Assembly: GCF_023074175.1 (NCBI RefSeq)
Contig: NZ_JADPKS010000107.1
Location: 62,001 to 126,000 of the forward strand
From: Bradyrhizobium sp. 139
GTDB lineage: Bacteria; Pseudomonadota; Alphaproteobacteria; Rhizobiales; Xanthobacteraceae
Direction of reading: 5' to 3'
DNA: 64,000 bases
Part shown: positions 17,635 to 25,491 of the stretch, piece by piece
Layout of the letters: each line of letters opens with the position of its first letter
How positions within the stretch are numbered: the first letter of the stretch is position 1
Made by a program: the position numbers and the translations under genes
The notes under the pieces: generated by a model
Told to the model about the DNA's origin: nothing
The model's input: only the letters and a program-made list of their open reading frames with translations
The model's database searches: none

Positions 17635-18840
17635 ATGGCATTCGACACGATCTTCCTGAACGCGCGCTTCGACGGCGGGGCCCGGCATCACATCGTGGTT
17701 GCGGACGGCCGTATTGCCGCGATCACGCCCGTCGATGAGCGTCCCGCTGCGAACGAGACCATCGACCTCGACAACGCCCTCGTGGTTCCCGGCTTCGTTG
17801 AAGGCCACGTCCATCTCGACACTAGCTTCTATGGCGACGCCTGGCGTCCGCACAAGCCGTGCACCAACGGGTTCAATGTGCATGAGCGCGTGGCCTTCCA
17901 GGCGCAGAACATGGCCGAGGCCGCGCCGATGGATGTGCGCGCACGCAATCAGCTCGATCTCTGTATCGCCCACGGCACCACGCAGATGCGCAGCCACGTC
18001 ATGGTCGACGGTTCCGTCGGCCTGAAATCGCTCGAGACGATCTTGCGCGTGCGCGAGGAATACAGCGGCCTGATCGACATCCAACTCGTCGCCTTCCCCC
18101 AGAGCGGCATCTTGGCGAGCCCGGGCACGCCGCAATTGCTGGACGAAGCCATCGGGATCGGCGCCGACCTCGTCGGCGGGCTCGATCCGGCAAGCTTCGA
18201 TCGCGACGTCGAGAAGCATCTCGACGTCGTGTTCGGTGTGGCCGGCAAACACGGCGTCGATGTCGACATCCATCTGCACGACATGGGCACGCTCGGCGCG
18301 TTCGAAATCGAGCAGATCGCAGCGCGCACACGCGCGCTCGGCATGGAGGGACACGTTGCCGTCAGTCATGCTTACGGGCTCGGCGATATCCCCATGGATC
18401 AGCTCAAGAGGATCGGCGACATCCTCACCGATTCCGGCGTCGCGATCATGACGAATGCGCCGGGCGCCCGGCCCTTTCCGCCAATCCTCACCTTGCGCAA
18501 CGCCGGCGTCACCGTCTTCAGCGGCAATGACAACATCCGCGATTCCTGGTGGCCCTATGGCGACGGCGACATGCTGCGCCGGGCGACGATGCTCGGCTAT
18601 CGCTCGGGCTTCAATATCGACGAAGAACTGCGTGTCGCTTTCGACATCGTCACCGAAGCCGGCGCAAAGGCGCTTCGCCTCGAAGGCTACGGCCTGCGCG
18701 TCGGCGCCAAGGCCGATTTCGTGACGCTGCAGGCGGAACATGTTCCCGAGGCCGTCGTCGCGGTCCCGCAGGCGCGCTCGGTCTACAAGGAAGGCAAGCC
18801 TGTCGCTTCCAGCGGTAAGATTGTCGGGAGGCGCGCCTAG
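17635..18840 (+). CDS. amidohydrolase, cytosine-deaminase (CodA)-like, paralogue 2
   Basis: A 401-residue amidohydrolase with FVEGHVHLDTSFYGDAWRP (metal His pair), VDIHLHDMGTLG, VAVSHAYGLGDI and FSGNDNIRDSWWPYGDGDML; the last Asp motif is the CodA-type metal/catalytic region. GGAGGAACCGG precedes the ATG. It shares the fold and order of motifs with its upstream neighbour but is clearly diverged. The pair, an NTF2-like protein and an orphan binding protein make a plausible heterocycle-use group. Confidence 0.86.
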   Translation: MAFDTIFLNARFDGGARHHIVVADGRIAAITPVDERPAANETIDLDNALVVPGFVEGHVHLDTSFYGDAWRPHKPCTNGFNVHERVAFQAQNMAEAAPMDVRARNQLDLCIAHGTTQMRSHVMVDGSVGLKSLETILRVREEYSGLIDIQLVAFPQSGILASPGTPQLLDEAIGIGADLVGGLDPASFDRDVEKHLDVVFGVAGKHGVDVDIHLHDMGTLGAFEIEQIAARTRALGMEGHVAVSHAYGLGDIPMDQLKRIGDILTDSGVAIMTNAPGARPFPPILTLRNAGVTVFSGNDNIRDSWWPYGDGDMLRRATMLGYRSGFNIDEELRVAFDIVTEAGAKALRLEGYGLRVGAKADFVTLQAEHVPEAVVAVPQARSVYKEGKPVASSGKIVGRRA

Positions 18841-18860
18841 CTATCCGGCCACTTCCGTTC

Positions 18861-18904
18861 GATTTTACCGCTGATCTCGCTCCCCATCCGAATCCGGTAA
18901 AATC
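18861..18904. repeat. 10-bp perfect inverted repeat after amidohydrolase gene
   Basis: GATTTTACCG (18861-18870) and CGGTAAAATC (18895-18904) are exact reverse complements separated by 24 bases. It lacks a U-rich tail in the + direction, so a simple terminator is doubtful; a weak terminator or a regulator site is possible. Confidence 0.45.
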
Positions 18905-18994
18905 CCGGACCGTAGCTGAACGCGTTGCGAGTCGCCCCCTGCTGACCATAACTACGGCCTGCACTGACGTCTGCGTTTGATGGGGAGTATGGAC

Positions 18995-19309
18995 ATGTTC
19001 AGCGCATTCAACAGCATCGACTATCATTCCATTCACACCCAGACGCCCGCCGACGCCGCCGCCAAGCGGCTCGACGGCATCGGCCACGTTCTGTCAGATC
19101 TGGATATATCGGCGATCCAGACGCAGGGCGACATGACCCGTGCGCTCTGGATCCTCGACGCCGCCGCCAAATGCATCCATGCGGTGCTGTCCGAATTTCG
19201 CGTGCAACCGGCCACGGAACAACTCGTCCGCAAATCCAGGACTCTGATCGACCTGATCGAACAGGCCCGCGACGAAGTCTTGAATTATCGCGGCACGATC
19301 TTGACCTGA
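18995..19309 (+). CDS. hypothetical helical protein, 104 aa
   Basis: Starts MFSAFNSIDYHSIHTQTPAD from the ATG at 18995, chosen because GGGGAG lies 7 bases upstream; in-frame starts at 18980 and 18989 overlap that site. Predicted largely helical (residues 20-100), soluble, no Cys except one, no signal peptide. Gene neighbours give no clue. I do not recognise the family. Confidence 0.6.
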   Translation: MFSAFNSIDYHSIHTQTPADAAAKRLDGIGHVLSDLDISAIQTQGDMTRALWILDAAAKCIHAVLSEFRVQPATEQLVRKSRTLIDLIEQARDEVLNYRGTILT

Positions 19310-19318
19310 CGCCGCGCG

Positions 19319-20238
19319 CTAGGTCTCGCGATTGATTTTTGCCAGGATGCGGTCCGCCTCGGTACGCCAATCGGCGCTGCGCGCGAACTCTTTCGTGCCC
19401 TTCGTTCCGAATAGCCCTTGCTCGGCGAGATCGGCGACCCAGGCCTGCCGCTCAGCGGTGCCCTGCGCCGACCACGGCGTCAGTCCAGCCTCGCGCACAG
19501 TCTCCGCGACCTCGCGCACTTCCTCGGCACGGCGGCGGCCGTGCTCGATCACGCGCTGGAAAAAATAGGCGCCTTGCTTCTCCCAGTCGATTGCGGGAAA
19601 CGTCTCCGCGAGCGAGGCCAGCACGGCATCCTCGACGCCATAGGCGCGCGCGGTGGTGAAGCTTTCGATGACCATGGCCTCCAGGCCCTTGATCATGATG
19701 CTGCGGCACATCTTCACAGCTGACGACACGCCGAGCTTGTCGCTCGCAACCTTGGCCGCAAAGCCGATCGCGTTTAGCAGCGGCTCCAATTCTTTGCGCC
19801 GGGGCCGCCGAGCAGCAACGGCACCTTGATGCGGTAAGGCGGCACCGAGGTCATCACCGCGCCCTCGACATAGCGCCCGCCGGCGCCGTCGATCAGCGTC
19901 GCGGCGCGCTGCTTGGCGCCGAGCGAAGCGGAATTGAAATCGAGGAACCAGGTGCCTTGATCGATCCCGGCCGCGCAGGCTTCTGCCACCGGCACGGCCT
20001 GACTCGCCGTGACCGCGGAGATGATGAAGTCGGATTTCGCGGTCAGCTCGGCATGAGAGGCCGCCAGTCCGACACCGAATTTCACCGCATGCTCCTTCAG
20101 AGGAGCGCCCTGCTCGCCGCCGAGCTTGATGTCATAGGCCGCGACCCTGATGTCCTGCTGGCGCAAATCCTCGGCCAGGATCCTGCCGACCTCGCCATAG
20201 CCGACGAGCCCGATCCGCCATCGTGTCGGATCCGACAT
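19319..20238 (-). pseudogene. NAD(P)-dependent dehydrogenase (Rossmann + DUF1932), frameshifted
   Basis: Two overlapping frames make one protein. The N-terminal part (20238-19774) starts MSDPTRWRIGLVGYGEVGRI with a GxGxxG Rossmann motif and ends in LLLGGPGAKN; the C-terminal part (19789-19319) begins EPLLNAIGFAAKVASDKLG, the DUF1932 domain. Restoring one base at about 19790 (GCAAAG then GAATTGGAG) would read GAKELEPLLN without a break. The family is related to 6-phosphogluconate and 3-hydroxyisobutyrate dehydrogenases. It sits in a LigK/GalB/LigI operon, so it could oxidise a pathway intermediate. Either a recent inactivating deletion or a sequencing error. Confidence 0.85.
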
Positions 20239-21107
20239 CAGTTCAGTCCTCGTGTCGTCTCATCGAACAGCTCCTCGACCGCATAGCGGCGCGGGATCAG
20301 CGCCTGCTGGAATGCGTAGTCGACGATCAGCTCCAACGATTTCCTGTTCGCTTCGACCCCGAACGGGACAGGGTCGGGCATTTCCGCGGGCTTCGCCTGC
20401 GCCTTGTTCCGCTTCAAGAGATCATAAATGCCCGCGACCATTTCGGGGCGCGATTTCGCGAGCTTCTCGGTCACGACCACGAGATGATTGACCGGGACGA
20501 CGCCGCGATGCGCGTACCATTTGGCCGCTTCCGCAGCCGGATCGGGGAACAGCGGCTTCAGCTTGGGATTATCAGAGGTCTCGCCGAGGACGGCATCGAG
20601 CTCGCTGTCGAGCAGCATCTGAAGAATCTTCTTGTCCTTCGGCGCACGCTCGGTGGTGTCGACATATTCGGCGACATGCGGATCCTCGAAGGTGACCCAG
20701 CGGATGTTGTCGAGATTGACGCCGTAGTCATTGGCGAGAATGCCCCTGATCCACGCGCCCGTCGTCGTCGTGAAGGAACGGATGCCGACGCGCTTGCCTT
20801 CGAGATCGGACGGCCCGAGCGTTCCACGCTGGGGATTGTAGAGCGCGTAGGAATGCTGGAAGCGACCGAGCATGGTGGCAGGCAGCAGCACCAGCGGCTT
20901 GCCGTGCGCCTTCGCCATCAGATAGGTGACGATCGCCATCTCGCAGACGTCGAACGCCTGTTCGCGCACCATCGGCTTGAACGCGCTGTTAGTCGGGGTG
21001 TACTCGATGAAGTCGAGATCGAAGCGGTCGGAGCGAAGCTCGCCGCTCTTCACCGCCTGGACGTGGGGGTGACTGCCGAGCACGGCCTTCAGGTTGAGAC
21101 GATCCAT
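20238..21107 (-). CDS. Pht5 (4,5-dihydroxyphthalate decarboxylase)-like / NMT1-type periplasmic-fold protein
   Basis: A 289-residue protein without signal peptide, MDRLNLKAVLGSHPHVQAVK, carrying RVGIRSFTTTTGAWIRGILA and EYVDTTERAP. This family is annotated as 4,5-dihydroxyphthalate decarboxylase because of Pht5, but it has a periplasmic-binding-protein-like fold and most members are untested. The lack of a signal peptide favours an enzyme over a transporter component. In this operon, decarboxylation of an aromatic acid before ring cleavage would make sense. Its stop touches the start of the dehydrogenase gene (1-base overlap). Confidence 0.78.
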   Translation of the reverse strand: MDRLNLKAVLGSHPHVQAVKSGELRSDRFDLDFIEYTPTNSAFKPMVREQAFDVCEMAIVTYLMAKAHGKPLVLLPATMLGRFQHSYALYNPQRGTLGPSDLEGKRVGIRSFTTTTGAWIRGILANDYGVNLDNIRWVTFEDPHVAEYVDTTERAPKDKKILQMLLDSELDAVLGETSDNPKLKPLFPDPAAEAAKWYAHRGVVPVNHLVVVTEKLAKSRPEMVAGIYDLLKRNKAQAKPAEMPDPVPFGVEANRKSLELIVDYAFQQALIPRRYAVEELFDETTRGLN

Positions 21108-21133
21108 CCGCCCGCTCCGTTCTGTTTCGTAAC

Positions 21134-21817
21134 TCAGACGTCCTCGGGATTGTCGACATAGACGAGTCCGGCCTTCGCCAGCGCCTCGCGCATGCTGTAC
21201 ATGTCGAGGCCCAGCTCGCCCGAAGCCAGCCGCTTGCGCTTGCCGCCTTCATCCGCGTTGCGCTTCTTCGCCTTCTCGGCGACCTCGGCCGCATATCGCT
21301 TCGGCACCACCACGACGCCGTCATCGTCGGCCACGACGATGTCGCCGGGATCGACATTGACGCCGGCGCAAACCACGGGGACGTTGACCGAACCGAGCGT
21401 CGCCTTGACCGTGCCCTTGGCCGAGACCGCGCGCGACCACACCGGAAACCTCATCTCGTGCAGCGCTTTGACGTCGCGGCAGCCGGCATCGATGATCAAT
21501 CCCTGCACGCCGCGGGCCTGGAGCGAGGTTGCGAGCAACTCGCCGAACATGCCGTCGGTATTGTCGGTGGTACAACCGACGACGAGAATGTCGCCCTTCC
21601 TGCACTGCTCGACCGCGACATGGATCATCCAGTTGTCACCGGGCTGCGCCAGCACGGTGACCGCGGGGCCGGCGATCGCCGCGCCCGGCCAGACCGGCCG
21701 CAAATACGGCTTCATCAGCCCGATGCGGCCATAGGCCTCGTGCACGGTCGAGACGCCGTAGTCCGCCATTTCGGCGGGATCGGCTCGCTCAATGTTGCGA
21801 ACGACGATCGGCTTCAT
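21134..21817 (-). CDS. ligK: 4-carboxy-4-hydroxy-2-oxoadipate aldolase (LigK/RraA family)
   Basis: A 227-residue class II pyruvate aldolase that splits 4-carboxy-4-hydroxy-2-oxoadipate into pyruvate and oxaloacetate. The family also decarboxylates oxaloacetate. Visible features are [17 protein letters not shown], the G-x20-R-D motif region ([20 protein letters not shown] then GCRDV), and a typical length. It overlaps the GalB-like gene by ATGA, so the hydratase and aldolase, which catalyse consecutive steps, are translationally coupled. RraA, the RNase E inhibitor, shares the fold, but the C-terminal extension and neighbours argue for LigK. Confidence 0.88.
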   Translation of the reverse strand: MKPIVVRNIERADPAEMADYGVSTVHEAYGRIGLMKPYLRPVWPGAAIAGPAVTVLAQPGDNWMIHVAVEQCRKGDILVVGCTTDNTDGMFGELLATSLQARGVQGLIIDAGCRDVKALHEMRFPVWSRAVSAKGTVKATLGSVNVPVVCAGVNVDPGDIVVADDDGVVVVPKRYAAEVAEKAKKRNADEGGKRKRLASGELGLDMYSMREALAKAGLVYVDNPEDV

Positions 21818-22527
21818 GCGAGTATCTCCTCGACGGTCGGGAACAGGCGCTGATAGGCCTCGCCATAAGTCATGGGCACACCGGTGTTGCGGCTGCCCTG
21901 GATGCCGCGGTTGAGTGCGACGCGCTCGTAATAGCCCCAGAGATGCTTCTGCGCGGCGAGAATCTGGAACGCCTCGTACTTTTCGTTCCAGACCTCGTCG
22001 ATCTTGAGGATCAGGTTAGGCTTGTAATTGCACTGCTCAGGCTGGTGCGGCTCGAACAGGAACACCGGCGGCGCCGAATATTTGTACTGCGCGCCGGGCT
22101 TATGGCCCATGGCCTGCGCAACGACGCGGGTCTCCTGCGCGAAATGCGCCGCGTTCGGATGGTCGAAATTATAGGGGTCTTCCAGCGCGTGCGTCAGCAC
22201 GAAGCTCGGATTGAGCTCGCGGTAGATGTCGACCATGCGGTCGAAATGCGCCTCGTTCAGCTTCAACGGATAGTCGCCGCAGTCGAAGAACTCGATCTCG
22301 GCGCCGAGCAGCCTTGCCGCGCGCTCCGCCTCGTCCTTGCGGCCGGCCTTAACCGATTCCAGCGTTGCGCCCTTTTCCTTCCAGGCGAACTGGCTCTCGC
22401 CGCGCTCGCCGAAGGACATGCAGACGATCTTCATGCGGTAACCCTTTTTGGCATGCAGCGCGATCGCGCCGCCGGCGCGCCAGACGAAATCGCCCGGGTG
22501 GGCGGTGACGACAAGACCTGTCTTCAT
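21814..22527 (-). CDS. galB: 4-oxalomesaconate hydratase, LmbE/PIG-L type (GalB-like)
   Basis: A 237-residue zinc-dependent protein of the LmbE fold. It starts [20 protein letters not shown], where the family's A-H-P-D-D motif appears as [15 protein letters not shown] supplies further metal ligands. GalB of the Pseudomonas gallate pathway belongs to this fold and hydrates 4-oxalomesaconate to 4-carboxy-4-hydroxy-2-oxoadipate. The coupling to the LigK gene supports that assignment over a sugar deacetylase. Confidence 0.85.
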   Translation of the reverse strand: MKTGLVVTAHPGDFVWRAGGAIALHAKKGYRMKIVCMSFGERGESQFAWKEKGATLESVKAGRKDEAERAARLLGAEIEFFDCGDYPLKLNEAHFDRMVDIYRELNPSFVLTHALEDPYNFDHPNAAHFAQETRVVAQAMGHKPGAQYKYSAPPVFLFEPHQPEQCNYKPNLILKIDEVWNEKYEAFQILAAQKHLWGYYERVALNRGIQGSRNTGVPMTYGEAYQRLFPTVEEILA

Positions 22528-22578
22528 GGGACTACTCCCCTCTTTCCTTGATAAGCGACGTATCGATCACGGAGACGG

Positions 22579-23463
22579 TCATGCATCGAACCCGAACAGG
22601 CGCGCGGGATTGCCGACCAGGATCTTCTGCTGGAACTCCGGCTCCGGCGCGAACAGCGGGATCAGATCGACGAGATCGCCGTCATTCGGCATCGCCTTGA
22701 CGTTGGGATGCGGCCAGTCGGTGCCCCAGATGACCCGGTCGACCGCCGTCTCGACGATTTTGCGCGCGAACGGCACGGCGTCGATGAAGGGCGGACCGGC
22801 CGAAGACACCCGCTCCGAACCGCAAATCTTGACCCAGCACTTCTCGTCGCGCCGCATCAGCTCGATCAGTATCTCGAACGGCAACTGGTCGAGTCTCTCG
22901 GACGCCTTCACCCGCCCCATATGATCGATGGTGTAGCTCAGCGGCAGTTTTGCCAGCATGTCGGCATATTCGGGCAGGTCGATCGCATCGAAATGCAGGT
23001 CGATATGCCAGCCGAGCGGCGCGATCATCGCGATGACGCGATCGAATACCCGCTTATCGGGAACGCCACCGAGATGGCGGACGAAGTTGAAGCGGCAACC
23101 GCGGAAGCCGCCCTCGTGCAGCTGGCGAAGCCCGCGCTCGGAAATGGTATCGTCGATATTGGCAACCGCGCGATAGGCGCCGTTGCTCTGCGCGATCGCA
23201 TCAAGCGCCACCGTGTTGTCGGTGCCGTGCACGCTGGCATTGACGATGACGGCGCGCTCCACGCCCAGCTTGGCATGCAGCGCGCGAAAATCCTCGAGCG
23301 GCGCATCCGGCGGCGTGTATGACCGATCCGGCGCATAGGGATATTTCGCGCCGGGCCCGAAGATGTGGCAATGCGCATCGCAGGACAGCTTCGGCAGCTT
23401 GAATTTCGGCGTACGCGTGTCCGGATCAGGCGGCGGAATGGTCGGCGTGTACATCTTCGTCAT
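22579..23463 (-). CDS. ligI: 2-pyrone-4,6-dicarboxylate hydrolase-like amidohydrolase (LigI-like)
   Basis: A 294-residue amidohydrolase. Starting at ATG 23463 (an ATG at 23454 is also in frame), it has LSCDAHCHIFGPG (His-x-His), HDIDxHFDA-like WHIDLHFDAID, SYTIDHMGR, and VIWGTDWPHPN with the catalytic Asp. The set matches LigI, which opens the lactone of 2-pyrone-4,6-dicarboxylate to 4-oxalomesaconate. The next enzymes in that route are encoded immediately downstream. Other lactonases share the fold, so the exact substrate is inferred from context. Confidence 0.84.
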   Translation of the reverse strand: MTKMYTPTIPPPDPDTRTPKFKLPKLSCDAHCHIFGPGAKYPYAPDRSYTPPDAPLEDFRALHAKLGVERAVIVNASVHGTDNTVALDAIAQSNGAYRAVANIDDTISERGLRQLHEGGFRGCRFNFVRHLGGVPDKRVFDRVIAMIAPLGWHIDLHFDAIDLPEYADMLAKLPLSYTIDHMGRVKASERLDQLPFEILIELMRRDEKCWVKICGSERVSSAGPPFIDAVPFARKIVETAVDRVIWGTDWPHPNVKAMPNDGDLVDLIPLFAPEPEFQQKILVGNPARLFGFDA

Positions 23464-23492
23464 CAGGTGAACCGCCGCACGGCGCCCTTGCT

Positions 23493-24203
23493 TCAAGTCT
23501 TGCTGCTGACGGCCGGGCGCCGCCGCGCGGGTGCGGCCTGATCCAGCGCCGGCGCCTGGAAAGCAGCGACGGTGGCCTGCACCAGTTGCTCGATGGCGCT
23601 CGCGGCATCGCTGCCATCGGCCTCGCCGCGCGACAGGCGCGAGACGCGATCCGGCGTCACCAGCGAATAATAGAGCGCGCCGAGCAGGAAGTGGCTGCGC
23701 CAGACGATGTCGGCGCGCGGAATGTGCGGCAGGCTTTCGTGAACCGCATCGATGAAGGCATGGCTGGTGTCGTCAAAGGTCTGCGCGATGATTTTTCGTG
23801 CGACCTCGTTGCCTTCCGCCGACATCACCGCGCGAAGCCGCGTGAAGCGCGCTCCGCCCCCGGCGAGATCGCTGCCCGAGGTGAAGGCCGGCACCACATA
23901 GGCCCGCACCACCGCTTCCAGCCGGTCCTGAAGATCGCGCACGCGCCTGGCGGCGGCGAGCAGCTCGGAGCGACGGAGATTCATCGGCCCGCAGTGGCGC
24001 CGGTAGATCTCCAGCAGCAGGCCGTCCTTGGTCTTGAAATGATAGGTGACGCTGCCGGGATTGGCGCCGGCGGCATGCGCGATGTCGCGCACCGACACAG
24101 CGTTGAAGCCGTTGGTCGCGAACAGCTCCTCGGCCGCGGCGAGGATCGCCTCGCGCATGTTCGGCTTGCGGGCCGTTTCCTTGCTGGTGGACTTGCGTAC
24201 CAT
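23493..24203 (-). CDS. TetR-family regulator of the PDC/OMA operon
   Basis: A 236-residue regulator. The N-terminal HTH runs over MREAILAAAEELFATNGFNA, VSVRDIAHAAGANPGSVTYH and FKTKDGLLLEIYRRH, a standard TetR domain. The C-terminal ligand domain is helical with a low-complexity Pro/Ala tail. The ATG at 24203 is only 4 bases from the palindrome at 24208-24225, so the mRNA leader must be extremely short if the promoter proposed there is right. It is divergent from the TctC gene and likely controls both directions and itself. Confidence 0.9.
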   Translation of the reverse strand: MVRKSTSKETARKPNMREAILAAAEELFATNGFNAVSVRDIAHAAGANPGSVTYHFKTKDGLLLEIYRRHCGPMNLRRSELLAAARRVRDLQDRLEAVVRAYVVPAFTSGSDLAGGGARFTRLRAVMSAEGNEVARKIIAQTFDDTSHAFIDAVHESLPHIPRADIVWRSHFLLGALYYSLVTPDRVSRLSRGEADGSDAASAIEQLVQATVAAFQAPALDQAAPARRRPAVSSKT

Positions 24204-24207
24204 GCAA

Positions 24208-24225
24208 TTTGTACTATCGTACAAA
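24208..24225. promoter_or_regulatory. TetR operator palindrome, copy A, with overlapping promoter
   Basis: TTTGTACTATCGTACAAA has perfect 7-bp arms around TATC. It is the first part of a 39-base block (24208-24246) that matches 48059-48097 at 35 positions. On the minus strand a TTGACG (-35-like, 24242-24237) is followed 15 bases later by TACGAT (-10-like) inside the palindrome, so repressor binding would block transcription of the TetR gene. Confidence 0.75.
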
Positions 24226-24319
24226 AGATCAGGTCTCGTCAACAAAAACCATGGGGCAACATCCGGGCGGCTCGGAAGACCGAGGCAGGGATGCGAACGC
24301 CCGCAAGGAGTGCTTGAAA

Positions 24320-25300
24320 ATGCTGGATTTGAACAAGAAGATCGGCAGTTTGCTGCTCGGTGCCGGTCTGCTCCTGGCGGGCGGCGCCGCGCAGGCCGCC
24401 GACAATTATCCGAGCAAGCCGGTTCACATCCTCGTGCCCTATGCGGCCGGCGGCGCAGTCGACGTCCTCGCGCGGACGCTGGCGCAGGCACTGGCCAAGA
24501 CCTGGGGCCAGCAACCCGTGATCGACAACCGTCCCGGCGCCGGCGGCATCGTGGCCTCGCAGGCGCTGACGCAGGCCGCGCCCGACGGCTACACGCTGAT
24601 CCTGGTCGCGAGCGGCCATCCGCTCAACCAGTTCATCTATCCGAGCGTACCTTACGACACGTTCAGGGATTTTACCGCGATCACCGAAGTGGCCTCCTCC
24701 CCGCTCGCGATCGTCGTGGCCAAGGACAGCCCCTACAAGACGCTTGGCGATCTGTTGGCTGCGGCGAAGAAAGAGCCGGACAAGCTCTCCTACGGCATGT
24801 CCGGCAACGGCACCTCGGCGCATCTTGCCGGGGAGCTGCTGAAACACATGTCCGGCACCAAGATCGTCGCAATCCCTTACAAGGGCGGCGCGCCGGCGCT
24901 GACCGCGGTAATCGCTGGCGATATCCCGCTCAGCATCAATCCGCTTGCAGAGGCGATCGGCCAGATCGAAGGCGGCCCGGTGCGCGCGCTCGCTGTGACC
25001 TCGGCCGATCGCTCCAAGGCGCTGCCCGACGTTCCCACCGTCGCAGAGGCCGGCGTGCCCGGCTACGACGTCTCGGTCTGGTGGGGCGTGCTTGGTCCGG
25101 CAAAGATGCCGCCGGAGATCGTGGCGAAGCTCGAAACCGATTTGAAGGCGGCGCTCAAGGATTCGAACGTGCTGTCGACGCTGGGCAAGATCGGCGCGGC
25201 TCCGGTCGGCTCGTCCGCCAAGGACTTTGACGCCTACATGCACGCCGAGGCGACCAAGTGGGAGCCGGTGCTGAAGGCCGCCGACATTCGCGCGCAGTGA
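24320..25300 (+). CDS. TctC/Bug-type substrate-binding protein of tripartite tricarboxylate transporter
   Basis: A 326-residue exported binding protein. The start at 24320 follows AAGGAG; a signal peptide ends in GGAAQA (about residue 27). Characteristic Bug-family motifs are NYPSKPVHILVPYAAGGAVD, TWGQQPVIDNRPGAGGIVAS, SVPYDTFRDFTAI and YGMSGNGTSAHLAGELL. These proteins bind carboxylates, often aromatic or dicarboxylic acids, for TctAB permeases; no tctAB genes are present here. It is divergent from the TetR gene and shares its operator region, which ties uptake to the PDC/OMA enzymes. Confidence 0.9.
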   Translation: MLDLNKKIGSLLLGAGLLLAGGAAQAADNYPSKPVHILVPYAAGGAVDVLARTLAQALAKTWGQQPVIDNRPGAGGIVASQALTQAAPDGYTLILVASGHPLNQFIYPSVPYDTFRDFTAITEVASSPLAIVVAKDSPYKTLGDLLAAAKKEPDKLSYGMSGNGTSAHLAGELLKHMSGTKIVAIPYKGGAPALTAVIAGDIPLSINPLAEAIGQIEGGPVRALAVTSADRSKALPDVPTVAEAGVPGYDVSVWWGVLGPAKMPPEIVAKLETDLKAALKDSNVLSTLGKIGAAPVGSSAKDFDAYMHAEATKWEPVLKAADIRAQ

Positions 25301-25304
25301 CGAT

Positions 25305-25352
25305 CTTCACGTGAAGACCTCTTCCTGACTTCACGTGAAGACCTCTTCCTGA
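25305..25352. repeat. perfect tandem duplication of a 24-bp palindrome-bearing unit
   Basis: Bases 25305-25328 and 25329-25352 are identical. Each begins with the 12-bp perfect palindrome CTTCACGTGAAG followed by ACCTCTTCCTGA. It lies just after the TctC stop codon. Possible roles are a transcription attenuator, a protein-binding array, or slippage duplication. Confidence 0.85.
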
Positions 25353-25387
25353 CACCTTGCACGCCCCGCCCTGCTCGCGCTGCAATC

Positions 25388-25480
25388 ATCCGCCTGCTCG
25401 GCGCGCCTGCGCGCGCCGATGGCGAGGCAAAGCTCCTGGCGCCGAGCGGCACGTTGCGCGTCGGCATCTATCCGGGCTAA
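25388..25480 (+). pseudogene. possible relic of a solute-binding protein gene
   Basis: The frame IRLLGAPARADGEAKLLAPS followed by GTLRVGIYPG and a stop recalls the start of a mature ABC-type binding protein (APSGTLRVGIYPG). There is no initiation codon with a Shine-Dalgarno and no continuation. The fragment is too short to be certain. The rest of 25353-25491 holds nothing recognised. Confidence 0.25.
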
Positions 25481-25491
25481 GAGCTGCTCCC

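Noticed and set aside
17176-18741. 521-codon open frame antisense to the amidohydrolases
   Set aside because: Spans two sense genes with intact metal motifs and shows no domain.
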